Shown: in pieces, positions 17,204 to 27,259 of the stretch
Position numbering within the stretch: position 1 is the first letter of the stretch
How the letters are laid out: the number at the start of each line of letters is the position of its first letter
Source: Marinobacter sp.
Lineage (GTDB): Bacteria > Pseudomonadota > Gammaproteobacteria > Pseudomonadales > Oleiphilaceae
Length of the DNA: 41,657 bases
NCBI GenBank assembly: GCA_014762755.1
Contig: JABURI010000092.1
Coordinates: 1 to 41,657 of the forward strand
Direction: 5' to 3'
The notes under the pieces: model-generated
Database searches by the model: none
What the model was told of the DNA's origin: nothing
What the model saw: the letters and a program-made list of their open reading frames with translations, nothing else
Made by a program: the position numbers and the translations under genes

Positions 17204-20200
17204 GGCATTTTCCTGTTGTTACTGTTTTCGGAGACCCGGGGCGATGTCGCCCTGGCCGCTCGGGCACGGTCGATCATCTCATCCAGTGCGGCCAGCTCAG
17301 TGCCAACCCGGTCCCAGTCCGTTTCCTCATCGTCCTTCAGCAGGCCCTCAAGAATACCCGCCTGCCGCGTCATCGCAGGGTACCCCATCGCGCCGGCGGT
17401 ACCCTTGATCTGGTGCGCCTCGATCCGCAGGGACTCGACCAGTCTGTCCGAAAAGGCCGCGGACATCGTCTGTTTGCGCTCCGTCAGGCCTTCCAGAAAG
17501 CGGGCCACGAGCGCTGCGATTTCCCGGTCTTCGGACGGTTCCCGGGGCTCCTGACCGGTCGGTGCCAGGTAGCGGGCCAGGATGGTCTCCAGACGGGACT
17601 GGTCTATCGGTTTATTCAACACCCCGTCACAACCTGCTGCAAGCAGGGCGTCGGTCTCCTGCTGGTCACCCGCGGTAAAGGCCATGATCGGACGCCGGAA
17701 ACCGGCCTGGCGAAGCAGCTTGGTTGCCGCCACGCCATCCAGTCCCGGCATGTGCCGGTCCATCAGCACCAGATGCACGGTGTCCGACAGTGCCGTTCGC
17801 ACCGCCTGGTCGCCGGCACTGAGGGCAATCACCTCCAGCCCCAGCCGGCGCAGCATGCGCTCCACCAACTGTCGATTCTCGTCGTTGTCCTCCGCAACCA
17901 GTACCCGGCCCCGGTAACGGTCCTGGCGCCGGTCCGGCAAAGCATCCTGGCGGACCACCAGGTAACGGGCCAGCAGCTCGTAGAAAAGCTGCTTGTCGAT
18001 GGGCTTGGCCAGGTGCTCGTTACAGCCGGCGCGGCGATAATCGGCAATGTCCTCGGCCATGACGTTGGCGGTCAGGGCAATGACCGGCGTATTCACACCG
18101 GCCTCCCGCAGGGCGGCGGTGGCATCCCGACCATTCATCACCGGCATCTGGATATCCATCAGGATCAGATCGAACGGCTCCCGGATCGCGAGCTCCAGCG
18201 CTTCGGCACCATTGACCACATGCACCAGGTCCGCGCCGGTGCGCGACACCAGCAGGGACACCAGTCGACGGTTTACCTCGTTATCCTCGGCACAGAGAAT
18301 GCGCCCGGTCAGCCGGGGCGCCGCCACCACGGGGATGGCGCGCCGGCGTTGACTGAGCTCCGAGGCGTCCCGCAGAAAATGCACCTGGTCCAGTGGCCCG
18401 GTCCGGATTGCCAGCTCGAATTCGCTGCCCTCGCCGTAGGTGCTGGTCACCGTAATGTCGCCACCGAGCAACTCCGCCAGCCGACGGGAGATGCTCAAGC
18501 CCAGGCCGGTACCGCCATACTGGCGGGAAATCGCGGCACTGCCCTGGGCAAACGGGTCGAACAGCCGGCGCAGCTGTTCCGGTTTCATGCCGATCCCGGT
18601 ATCGACGACCCGGGCCTTCAACATCCCGGCATCACGGTCACAGCGAATCACCAGGGAGATCGAACCTTTTTCGGTAAATTTAAGGGCATTTCCACACAGA
18701 TTGATGATGATTTGTCGGAAGCGGGTAGGGTCGGTACGGATCTGCTCCGGCAACGGATACTCGCAGATGATGGAAAAATCCAGGCCCTTTTCCCGGGCCC
18801 GCGGAGTAAAGAAGGCCCGGATTTCGTCCAGCAATTCCGGCAGATTGACCGGAATCACATCCACATCGAGTTTGTTGGCGTCGATTTTGGAATGGTCGAG
18901 AATGTCGTTGACCAGGTCGAGCAGGTGGCGACCACTGCGCACCACGGTCTCGGCGCTGCTTTTCTTTTCAGGCTCGGTCAGATCCGGATCCAGCAAGGTC
19001 TCGCCGTAGCCGATGATGGCGGCCAGCGGGGTGCGGATCTCGTGACTCATATTGGCCAGGAACTGGCTCTTGGCCTCGGCCGAGTTGCGCGCCAGCTCTT
19101 TCTCCAGCCGCTCCTGTTCCCGCTCCCGTTCGATCCGCTGGCGCTGCCGACTCTCGGTCACATCGATACAGGTGCCTTCCAGATGGGTCGGCTCCCCGTC
19201 GCTATCGTAGGCGGTATGCAGGGAAATGGTGGCCCAACGTTCCTCGCCGTCCCGGGTCAGGTAGCGGGCCTCGATACCCTTCACGGTGCCCCGGGCCTCC
19301 AGCTGTTCCACCACCAGGCGCCGCAGGCGGTCGTCGGCGATACAGGTTTCCAGCACATCGGGATTGCGCCTCAGCAGCTCCCGGCTGCTGTTGTAACCGA
19401 GCATCCGGGCCATGGCCGGGTTGGCGGTAACGAACCGGCGGTCCGGGGACATCTGGAATACCCCTTCCACGGCATTATCAAACAGCGACTGATAACGCCG
19501 GAGGTTGGCGAGTGCCCGCTCACTCCAGCCCAGGGCTTCTCCCTGAACCTGCTTGATGCGGTCCGCCAGGGCAAAGGAGAACAGGATGATCTGGGCGGTG
19601 AGGCCGAACTGGGGCGAATAACTGGTGAAGGTATTCAGTGGCAGGTAACCCATGACCGTCATGGCATAGATCCCGAAGCCGATCAGGGCCAGGGTCCAGG
19701 CGAAGAAATAGGATCGTGCCGCCGGGTTGTAGTAACGCCAGGACAGGTAACTGACCACGATCAGGATCATGCTGAGCAGAATGGAGCCGAGCACGATCCA
19801 CTCCATGGCCACGTGGTAGGGCAGGAAGAAGCAGAGCACGAAGGTGGCCCCGACCGAATACAGGCACAGGCGGATGATCTGGTCCAGATCCTTCGATCGC
19901 TCCCGGGTTTCCAGCAGTGAACGGGCCATCAACAGGCCCCAGAACCAGGTCAGTACGATCTGGAAGTGCAGGTATTCCTTGTTGAACAGCGCCGGGCGGC
20001 TGTCCAGCAGCTGCACACCATGGACCTGCTCTGTGAAGATGAAGATGGTGGCCGAAACCAGGTACAGGACGTAATAGACGTTACTGCGCTCGCGCACGGA
20101 CACGGCGACGAACAGGTTGTAGGCGAGGATCGCCAGCACCGCTCCCAGCAGGACCCCACGCACCGCCTCATCCACGGAAACCTTCTCGATGTAACTGTCC

Positions 20201-20820
20201 GGATGCCAGAGGCTGATGGGCAGGCGGAAGGTATTGGTGTTGGTGATCCGCAGGTACACCGTGTTGATCGTGTCCGGCGCCAGCTTCAGGCGGAACGTCG
20301 GGTTGGGCACGGCCAGGTCCCGTTCCTGCCAGTTGTCCTGGTACCCCGCCTGACGCTGGTCCACCAGCTCGCCATCACGCACCAGGTATAGATTGACCTG
20401 ATCCACCAGGGGCAATGCCAGTTCCAGGATCCAGTCGGTCCGGGCCGCGCCTCCCCGGGGCTCCAGTTCCATGCGGGTCCAGTAGGCGGATTCGGTGTAA
20501 CCGAAGTTCAGGACACCGCCCTCATGACGGGTAAAGGCCGAGGGCTCCATGGCCCGGATCTCCCGGAGCGTCAGCGATTGCCCGGGATCTTCCAGGTAAG
20601 AAACACAGCTGCCCAGGTTCCGGATACTGCTGGTGTTGCTTTCGAGTACCAGCTTGCCGTCACGGCAGACATCCTGGGCCGGCGCCGTCGCGGGCACCAG
20701 CACCAGCCCCACCAGCAACCATGCCAACAGGGCCGGGGCCGAAACCAGGTTTGTGAGCCGTTGCTGCAAAATGTGATCTCCGCGAGGGCAGATGCCGGTG
20801 TTATGTTTTATTGTCAGCAT
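17200..20820 (-). CDS. Hybrid sensor histidine kinase: 7TMR-DISM, PAS, HisKA, HATPase, two REC, Hpt
   Basis: SHEIRTPLAAIIGYGE, GTGLGLSISRRLAELLGG, two receiver domains (LILMDIQMPVMNG, LVLMDRHMPGLDG), Hpt AHQIKGTAGAMGY. Confidence 0.95.
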   Translation of the reverse strand: MLTIKHNTGICPRGDHILQQRLTNLVSAPALLAWLLVGLVLVPATAPAQDVCRDGKLVLESNTSSIRNLGSCVSYLEDPGQSLTLREIRAMEPSAFTRHEGGVLNFGYTESAYWTRMELEPRGGAARTDWILELALPLVDQVNLYLVRDGELVDQRQAGYQDNWQERDLAVPNPTFRLKLAPDTINTVYLRITNTNTFRLPISLWHPDSYIEKVSVDEAVRGVLLGAVLAILAYNLFVAVSVRERSNVYYVLYLVSATIFIFTEQVHGVQLLDSRPALFNKEYLHFQIVLTWFWGLLMARSLLETRERSKDLDQIIRLCLYSVGATFVLCFFLPYHVAMEWIVLGSILLSMILIVVSYLSWRYYNPAARSYFFAWTLALIGFGIYAMTVMGYLPLNTFTSYSPQFGLTAQIILFSFALADRIKQVQGEALGWSERALANLRRYQSLFDNAVEGVFQMSPDRRFVTANPAMARMLGYNSSRELLRRNPDVLETCIADDRLRRLVVEQLEARGTVKGIEARYLTRDGEERWATISLHTAYDSDGEPTHLEGTCIDVTESRQRQRIEREREQERLEKELARNSAEAKSQFLANMSHEIRTPLAAIIGYGETLLDPDLTEPEKKSSAETVVRSGRHLLDLVNDILDHSKIDANKLDVDVIPVNLPELLDEIRAFFTPRAREKGLDFSIICEYPLPEQIRTDPTRFRQIIINLCGNALKFTEKGSISLVIRCDRDAGMLKARVVDTGIGMKPEQLRRLFDPFAQGSAAISRQYGGTGLGLSISRRLAELLGGDITVTSTYGEGSEFELAIRTGPLDQVHFLRDASELSQRRRAIPVVAAPRLTGRILCAEDNEVNRRLVSLLVSRTGADLVHVVNGAEALELAIREPFDLILMDIQMPVMNGRDATAALREAGVNTPVIALTANVMAEDIADYRRAGCNEHLAKPIDKQLFYELLARYLVVRQDALPDRRQDRYRGRVLVAEDNDENRQLVERMLRRLGLEVIALSAGDQAVRTALSDTVHLVLMDRHMPGLDGVAATKLLRQAGFRRPIMAFTAGDQQETDALLAAGCDGVLNKPIDQSRLETILARYLAPTGQEPREPSEDREIAALVARFLEGLTERKQTMSAAFSDRLVESLRIEAHQIKGTAGAMGYPAMTRQAGILEGLLKDDEETDWDRVGTELAALDEMIDRARAARATSPRVSENSNNRKMP

Positions 20821-20894
20821 TCGGGCCGAAGCGGGCCCCGCGCGTATCCACTTTAGCGGTTAATGATCCGTAACGCATCTCAGGGCCTTCTGAA

Positions 20895-21923
20895 ATGAGA
20901 CATTCCTGCATTTTCGCTGTCGTTTCCCTCGCTTTGGTGAACCTTGGCGGTTGTGGCCTTGAAGATACCGGCCCGTCAGCCCTGAACCCGGCCACCAACG
21001 TGGACCCGGTGTTTTCCAGTTTCACCCTGACCGAACAGACCGACACCACCCTGTTCCACGACCTGTCCCTGGCCGTTGAGCCGGCGACGTCAGGCGATAC
21101 CCGGGCCAGTGCCATGGCCAGGGATATCCGCGTGCAGTTGGCGACGTTTCTGGATATCAGCTACAACGATGCCACACCGCCTGCCATCACGTCGGTGCGC
21201 AATCCGCTGGATCTTATGCGCCGGGTCATTGGTGAAAACGAGATTGCGAATTTTGTCGAGGCCCGTCAGTACATCAGCGCCCGGATTGACGCCGGCGAGG
21301 CCGGTGAGTACAGCAACACCACCAACGATGTCTCTGTTCGGTTCACCGATCAGGGCGCCTTTGACGAGGGACTGCCCCTGGCGGACTACGAGTGGCGCTA
21401 TCCCATCGTCAAATGGGTCTACACGCCGGACACCTCCGACCGGGTAACCCGGGTATTTACCTGGGCCTCTTCCGGCACTTTCCCGGCGGGCAGCACCCGG
21501 CCAAGTGCGACCCTGGGTACCGAGTTTGAGCCACGGGATTTCCTGGCCACCGGCTACAACGACCAGGCCCGTCTGCATAGCGAAGGCAGCATTGTCATCG
21601 TGGGCGAAAGGGAAATGGCGTTTGTCCGGGAATATGATGGCCTGAATATCGACACCATCAATATTGATGGCACCAGCATTGGCACCGAAAACGGCACCGC
21701 GGCCGGTCCGGAATTCCCGTTTGCCAACGAGAAGGTAGACTGCCTCAAGATCCGGATGCATTACGCCGAGAAGCGGGTCGAGGTGTTCACCTCACTGGAC
21801 CAGCCGCCCCGGGTGGAGGACCCCGATAATCCCAGAACGCTGATGGCCAATCCCGACTACTGCCTGAACCGGGATACCGCAACCCACAGCTATCAGACCA
21901 CCGACACCGGGCTGCGTACCTGA
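20895..21923 (+). CDS. Hypothetical lipoprotein
   Basis: Signal peptide with lipobox LGGC; no recognised domain. Confidence 0.7.
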   Translation: MRHSCIFAVVSLALVNLGGCGLEDTGPSALNPATNVDPVFSSFTLTEQTDTTLFHDLSLAVEPATSGDTRASAMARDIRVQLATFLDISYNDATPPAITSVRNPLDLMRRVIGENEIANFVEARQYISARIDAGEAGEYSNTTNDVSVRFTDQGAFDEGLPLADYEWRYPIVKWVYTPDTSDRVTRVFTWASSGTFPAGSTRPSATLGTEFEPRDFLATGYNDQARLHSEGSIVIVGEREMAFVREYDGLNIDTINIDGTSIGTENGTAAGPEFPFANEKVDCLKIRMHYAEKRVEVFTSLDQPPRVEDPDNPRTLMANPDYCLNRDTATHSYQTTDTGLRT

Positions 21924-21932
21924 AGACGGCAT

Positions 21933-22205
21933 TCAGCGTGGGCCACCGTCCTTCAGGTTCCAGCTCTGCAGAAAACCCTTCTTGCGATCGAGCAACCGCT
22001 GATAGGTGGAGATCAGAATATCGGCGTGGGGCGCCCGGCTCAGGCGCAGGCTGGCGATCCGGCGTTCGAGATGCTCGACTTCCGAGCTGATGCGCTCACG
22101 CACATGGCTGCGCACACTGTCATGGTGATCGAGCTTTACAGCCCGGCGGGCTATGTTTTCGGGGGGAGCAGGCTTGTCCATTTGCGACCTCGTCCATTGA
22201 GCCAT
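21933..22205 (-). CDS. Hypothetical protein
   Basis: Charged helical ORF; start uncertain (22205 or 22181). Confidence 0.5.
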   Translation of the reverse strand: MAQWTRSQMDKPAPPENIARRAVKLDHHDSVRSHVRERISSEVEHLERRIASLRLSRAPHADILISTYQRLLDRKKGFLQSWNLKDGGPR

Positions 22206-22405
22206 GAATGTTCCATTTTCCTTCAGCGAGAGTCTGCCCGTTAATCCGCAAGCCTGCAATAAAAATGAATATAGTTTCATTTTTTCGCGCTTCCGGGGCA
22301 GAACTGCGCCGGCCAAATCAATACACGACGGCTCCCCTGCTATAGTTCCTTGTAGCAGCTAATCCCTTAATCAGCCAATTACGGCCCGTAATAATCGAGC
22401 ACGCC

Positions 22406-22750
22406 ATGACCCAGACCACGATTGCCGACACACTGCGCGAATACCAGTCCCTGCTGGAACTGCTGGACGACGCTTACTGGGAAGCCGGCAGTATCCAGCA
22501 CAAGGACATGCTGTACGACATCATCAGCGTTCTCAGCCAGGAGATTGCGGAGATCAACAAGCTGAACACCCAGGACCACCATTACCCTTACGAAGTCATC
22601 ACCGAGGGAATGCGCCGCCTGGTGCCCAAGCTGGAGCGACTGGACGAACAACGCGAGGACGTGATCCAGCGCACCCAGACGCTGACCGATTTCCGGGACC
22701 TGCTGTCATCGGTGCTTGGCATCCTCGAAGCGCAGGTCCAGACCCTGTAA
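22406..22750 (+). CDS. Hypothetical protein (114 aa)
   Basis: Helical ORF in an otherwise uncovered intergenic space. Confidence 0.6.
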   Translation: MTQTTIADTLREYQSLLELLDDAYWEAGSIQHKDMLYDIISVLSQEIAEINKLNTQDHHYPYEVITEGMRRLVPKLERLDEQREDVIQRTQTLTDFRDLLSSVLGILEAQVQTL

Positions 22751-24037
22751 TCAGGCGGCCACCAGGGGCCGCTGGGTTTCCGGAATCAAGGGGAACTGCC
22801 GGCACACGGTATAGACGAATTTCGCCAACGCCGGCAGGTGGTGGGCGACGATGGGCAAACCGGTGTTAAGCAGGCTGACGGAAATATCCCGGGCCGGATC
22901 CGCCCAGCACAGCTTGTTGATCAGGCCAATGTGACCGAAGGCGTAACGACTGTTCGGCCCCCACAGACCCACCGGGTTACCGCCCAGCATCATACCGGCA
23001 CTGAACCGCATGGGAACGAGCATGGTGCGGTCAATCTGCAGGGAGCCAAACTGCTGGATCGCCCTCTTTACTGTGATTTCGCTGCAGATTCTTCGGCCAT
23101 TCCACAGGCCGCCGTTAAGCATCATCTGGAAAAACCGCCCCATTTCCTCGGCGGTGCCGCACAGGTTCCCGGCCGGGATCACCGCTTCCTGGAAGCGCGG
23201 GTCATTGGTCACCGACTCCACCGTGCCGATGTCTCCACCCAGGGCCCGGCGCACAACCCAGGAGACCGGAAAATGCGGAGTGGGTCCGGTGGCGTAGTTC
23301 ACCGCCAGGTCATTGAGGTTTTCCGGAGCAATGCCATAGGTGAACCATTTCATGCCCATGGGCTTGCGCAGGTGCTTGTCCAGATAATTCTCGATGGTAT
23401 CGCCGGTGACCTTTTCCAGCACCCGCTGCAGCACAAAACCACCAGTGATCGCGTGATAGGCCACCTTGGCACCATCCACCTCCACCGGCCGGGCCTGGCA
23501 CAGGATGCGCCATATTTCGTCCCGGTCCCAGAGCACCTCGATGGGGGTCTCCCTGGGAATGGCGGGGATCCCGCCCCGATGGGACAGGATCTGGTGCACC
23601 GTGATGGTCCGTTTGCCGCGACGGGCGAACTCCGGGCAGTAATAGGAAACCGGATCCATCAGGTTCACCAGCCCCTGCTCGGACAGCATGTGCATCAGCA
23701 GGGCCGTGACGGCCTTGGAGGCCGAGAAATAGCAGACCGGGGTATCCGTGGTCATCGGCACCCGCACCCGGTCCCGGCCGTCATGGGGACCGTTTCCACT
23801 GGCGTGGCCAATGGCGCGGTGCAGGACCTGGTGACCCCGGTGCCGGACCGAGACCTGGATCCCCGGATGGACGCCGGTCCGGTACAGCGCTTCCACGCTG
23901 TGCCAGACCGCCTCGACGGTGTCCCGGCTGAGACCGGCCGCATCGGGGTGTTCGCCGGCGGCATCCCTGCAGGTGACGGAACTCAGGTCTTTTGGAATCA
24001 ATGAGGTGTTCAGGGCTCGACGGGCAATGGGGATCAT
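22751..24037 (-). CDS. Serine hydrolase, beta-lactamase/EstB-like esterase family
   Basis: SASKAVTALLMHML (SxxK), LSHRGGIPAI, YAFGHIGLINKLCWADP. Confidence 0.9.
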   Translation of the reverse strand: MIPIARRALNTSLIPKDLSSVTCRDAAGEHPDAAGLSRDTVEAVWHSVEALYRTGVHPGIQVSVRHRGHQVLHRAIGHASGNGPHDGRDRVRVPMTTDTPVCYFSASKAVTALLMHMLSEQGLVNLMDPVSYYCPEFARRGKRTITVHQILSHRGGIPAIPRETPIEVLWDRDEIWRILCQARPVEVDGAKVAYHAITGGFVLQRVLEKVTGDTIENYLDKHLRKPMGMKWFTYGIAPENLNDLAVNYATGPTPHFPVSWVVRRALGGDIGTVESVTNDPRFQEAVIPAGNLCGTAEEMGRFFQMMLNGGLWNGRRICSEITVKRAIQQFGSLQIDRTMLVPMRFSAGMMLGGNPVGLWGPNSRYAFGHIGLINKLCWADPARDISVSLLNTGLPIVAHHLPALAKFVYTVCRQFPLIPETQRPLVAA

Positions 24038-24142
24038 GACTGGTCCTCTGACATCCTGGACTGCTTTTTTGTTGTAGTGTGGACAGCCCCGCCAACGGTG
24101 GCATTGGCCGAAGTGGAACCGCGGAGGCGTCACTGACTGCAG

Positions 24143-25381
24143 TCAGCCCCGGGCATCCTTACGGTCATTATGAGCTCCTTCGGCCGCCGGCGCCATGACC
24201 ACACAGTTCCGGCCCTGGTTCTTGGCCGCGTACATGGCCCGGTCGGCCGCCGCACACAACATGGACGCATCGGTACCATGGTCAGGGTAAACCGCCACGC
24301 CGATGCTGATGGTCATGGGAACCTCGGACCCCTGCCCGAGCGGATGCAGCTGGCTACTGACCCGGTGGCGGATACGTTCCGCGGTTTCATGGGCTTCGCT
24401 GACGCCCATCTCGGGGAGGATGATGACAAACTCCTCGCCACCAAACCGTCCTACCGAATCGACACTGCGCACGCTGTCACCCAACAGTCTGCTGATGGAT
24501 TTGAGCACCGAATCGCCGGCGGCATGACCGTAGGTATCATTGATTTCCTTGAAGTGGTCGAAATCAATCCACAGGAGGGCCATGGAGCGATTGTAACGGC
24601 GAGCCCGCTCCATCTCGTCCTCCAGCAGGCGCGAACTTTCCCGTCGGTTATAGAGGCCGGTGAGGGGATCCCGGGTCGCCAGTTCCTCCAGTTCGTCCTC
24701 CAGCAGTTTGCGATCGGAAATGTCCAGGATGATCCCTTCCAGCAGCATTTCGCCGTCATCATCCTCAACCCCACGGCCACGTTCCCAGACCCAGATCTGC
24801 CGACCATCCTTGCGGATCAGCGGGTATTCGGTGGAGAACGGTTCACGCTTATCGATCGCCTGCCGAACCTCCTCCAGCACCCTTTCGCTGCTCTCCGGAT
24901 CGGCAATCAGCTCGGCGAAGCTGACCTTACGGTTATGCACCAGATCCCCCGGCAGATAGCCGGTAAGGCGCTCGCAGCCCTGTGACACAAACAGCATGGT
25001 CCAGTGCTCGTCGAAGCGGCACCGGTAGGCCATGCCGGGAAGGTTGTCCATCAGCACCGAAAGCTGGCGTTCACGCCTGCGCAATGCCTGTCGCTGATCG
25101 TACTGCAGCGCCAGCAACTTCCGATCCTTGTGAAACTGCCGAAGCGTGACGGCAAACAGGACCGCCCCCGTCACCATGATGAACAAAAAGCCTTTCCAGG
25201 TCTGGACCAGGGACAAGGTGTCGGCGTCGGAGAACCAGGCTTCGGCAAGCCGGTCCGAGAAAACGACCCAGACCAGCCCCACGGCAATATAGATTGCGGC
25301 CGCCCACAGGGCCCGGCGGGCGGGGCCCCGGTGATCGGACAATCGCCTGTTCCGCTGTTTGTCGACACCGGATGAAGCCAT
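24143..25381 (-). CDS. PAS-GGDEF diguanylate cyclase, membrane-anchored
   Basis: FGGEEFVIILPE active site; PAS; N-terminal TMs. Confidence 0.95.
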   Translation of the reverse strand: MASSGVDKQRNRRLSDHRGPARRALWAAAIYIAVGLVWVVFSDRLAEAWFSDADTLSLVQTWKGFLFIMVTGAVLFAVTLRQFHKDRKLLALQYDQRQALRRRERQLSVLMDNLPGMAYRCRFDEHWTMLFVSQGCERLTGYLPGDLVHNRKVSFAELIADPESSERVLEEVRQAIDKREPFSTEYPLIRKDGRQIWVWERGRGVEDDDGEMLLEGIILDISDRKLLEDELEELATRDPLTGLYNRRESSRLLEDEMERARRYNRSMALLWIDFDHFKEINDTYGHAAGDSVLKSISRLLGDSVRSVDSVGRFGGEEFVIILPEMGVSEAHETAERIRHRVSSQLHPLGQGSEVPMTISIGVAVYPDHGTDASMLCAAADRAMYAAKNQGRNCVVMAPAAEGAHNDRKDARG

Positions 25382-25490
25382 GGATACCCTGTTATCAGAT
25401 AGCGGTGCTGGATGTTTACGAAAATAGCCCCGCCGACCCCATAAGTCGAGCATAATGCCTGTCGTCCCGCAAACCTGATCAGGAGCAGCC

Positions 25491-25961
25491 ATGACCCCCG
25501 GAATCAATGTGGCGAAGAAAGCCAGGGTTCCCTACCGCATCCACGAATACGACCACGACCCCAACAGCGAAAGCTACGGCACCGAAGCAGCAGAAAAGAC
25601 CGGTGTCGATCCCGCCCGGGTGTTCAAGACCCTGGTCGCCTCGGTGGACAACCGCGAGCTGGTCGTAGGGGTGCTGCCGGTGACAGCCATGTTCAGCATG
25701 AAACTGATTGCCAAAGCTGTCGGGGGCAAGAAGGCCACCATGGCGGACAAGCAGGAAGTTCAGCGCGCCACAGGTTATGTTCTCGGTGGCGTCAGCCCGC
25801 TTGGCCAGAAACGGAGGCTGAAAACTTTCATCGACCAGTCGGCCCGGAATTTCGACACCATCTATGTCAGCGCCGGCCGCCGGGGGCTGGAAATCGAGCT
25901 GGCACCGGAGGATCTGGCACAGCTTACCGCCGGCCAATTTACCGACCTGCAACAGGAATAA
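25491..25961 (+). CDS. ybaK: Cys-tRNA(Pro)/Cys-tRNA(Cys) deacylase (YbaK/EbsC)
   Basis: GVDPARVFKTLVAS, KATMADKQEVQRATGYVLGGVSPLGQK. Confidence 0.95.
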   Translation: MTPGINVAKKARVPYRIHEYDHDPNSESYGTEAAEKTGVDPARVFKTLVASVDNRELVVGVLPVTAMFSMKLIAKAVGGKKATMADKQEVQRATGYVLGGVSPLGQKRRLKTFIDQSARNFDTIYVSAGRRGLEIELAPEDLAQLTAGQFTDLQQE

Positions 25962-25970
25962 GGGGCCCCA

Positions 25971-27164
25971 GTGCAGCACGCAACGGATTTGCTACTGATT
26001 GGTGGTACTTTATTGCTGGCGCTGGCCGCCCATGGCCTGGGTCAGAAGATTCATGTGCCGCGGGTTACCCTGTTGTTGCTGCTCGGGGCCGTGTCCGGGC
26101 CGGACATGCTTGCCCTGCTACCTGAGGATACCGACCATAGTTTTGCCCTGATTACCCAGCTGACCCTTGCCATGGTTGGTTTCCTGCTTGGTGAGCGGAT
26201 GTCGGTCAAGAATCTGGCTGAAGGTCGGGAAGCGCTGATCCTCAGCCTTGCGGTGACTCTGGTGACCGCAGCCACGGTGGCCCTGGCTGTGTGGCTGATT
26301 ACGGGCAACGGTGCCGCGGCGCTTCTGCTGGGTTCCATTGCCACCGCGACCGCACCGGCCGCCACCCTGGACGTGCTCCGGGAGGCCGGGGCGCGGGGCC
26401 CCCTGACTCGGCTGGTGTACCAGGTAGTGGCCATCGATGACGCCTGGGGCGCCATTCTGTTCAGTCTTTCCCTGGTCATCGTCGGCCTGTTGGCCGGCAA
26501 TACGCACTCCGGCACCGCCACTCTGATGCACGGTTTCACCGAGGTCGGCGGATCGATTGTGCTCGGGCTCTTACTGGGATTGCCCATGGCCTGGCTGACC
26601 GGCCGACTGAGACCGGGGGAACCGATGTTGCTGGAATCCGCCGGCTTCGTTTTCGTGGCGGCCGGCCTTGCCGGACTGCTCGGACTGTCCTACCTGCTGA
26701 CCTGCATGACTTTGGGGGTGGTGGTTGCCAACAGGGCCCGCCACCATGTCCGCCCCTTCCGCTCCATTGAAGGGGTTTCCGAGCCCTTCCTGGCACTGTT
26801 CTTCTTTATGGCGGGATACCAGCTTGAGTGGTCCGCTCTGCCTACCCTCGGCGCGCTGGGCCTGGCCTATGTCGGTGCCCGGATCGTCGGCCGCCTGGCA
26901 GGGGGCCAGATCGGTGGCTATCTGGCCGGTTCGGACCACCATACCCGCAAACGCATCGGCGCCTGCCTGATGCCGCAGGCCGGTCTCGCACTGGGCCTTG
27001 CGCTGGTGGCTACGGACCGGTTTCCGGAAATGGGCTATGTCCTGCCGCTGGTCATCGGGGCCACCGTGATATTCGAGCTGGTCGGGCCACCACTGACTCT
27101 CATTCAGCTGCGCCGTGCCGGCGAAACCGGCAAGGGCTTTGAAGAGGAACCGGACGAGGACTGA
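25971..27164 (+). CDS. Cation:proton antiporter (CPA family)
   Basis: 12-TM pattern, IDDAWGAILFSLSL ion-binding region; start GTG at 25971. Confidence 0.88.
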   Translation: MQHATDLLLIGGTLLLALAAHGLGQKIHVPRVTLLLLLGAVSGPDMLALLPEDTDHSFALITQLTLAMVGFLLGERMSVKNLAEGREALILSLAVTLVTAATVALAVWLITGNGAAALLLGSIATATAPAATLDVLREAGARGPLTRLVYQVVAIDDAWGAILFSLSLVIVGLLAGNTHSGTATLMHGFTEVGGSIVLGLLLGLPMAWLTGRLRPGEPMLLESAGFVFVAAGLAGLLGLSYLLTCMTLGVVVANRARHHVRPFRSIEGVSEPFLALFFFMAGYQLEWSALPTLGALGLAYVGARIVGRLAGGQIGGYLAGSDHHTRKRIGACLMPQAGLALGLALVATDRFPEMGYVLPLVIGATVIFELVGPPLTLIQLRRAGETGKGFEEEPDED

Positions 27165-27174
27165 CGGCAAGGCA

Positions 27175-27208
27175 ATAAAAAACCCGGAGCAGCTCTGAGC
27201 TGTCCGGG
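27175..27208 (-). terminator. Terminator of idh; partly bidirectional
   Basis: CCCGGACAGCTCAGAGCTGCTCCGGGTTTTTT on the minus strand. Confidence 0.8.
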
Positions 27209-27259
27209 CTTCTTGCTCTCAGCTGGCCGGAGCAGTTGCCCGGCCATCCTCCCGAGGGA

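Noticed and set aside
17413-19920. 835-aa plus-strand ORF
   Set aside because: Antisense to the hybrid kinase; low-complexity His/Gln/Gly-rich translation typical of the opposite strand of a GC-rich gene.
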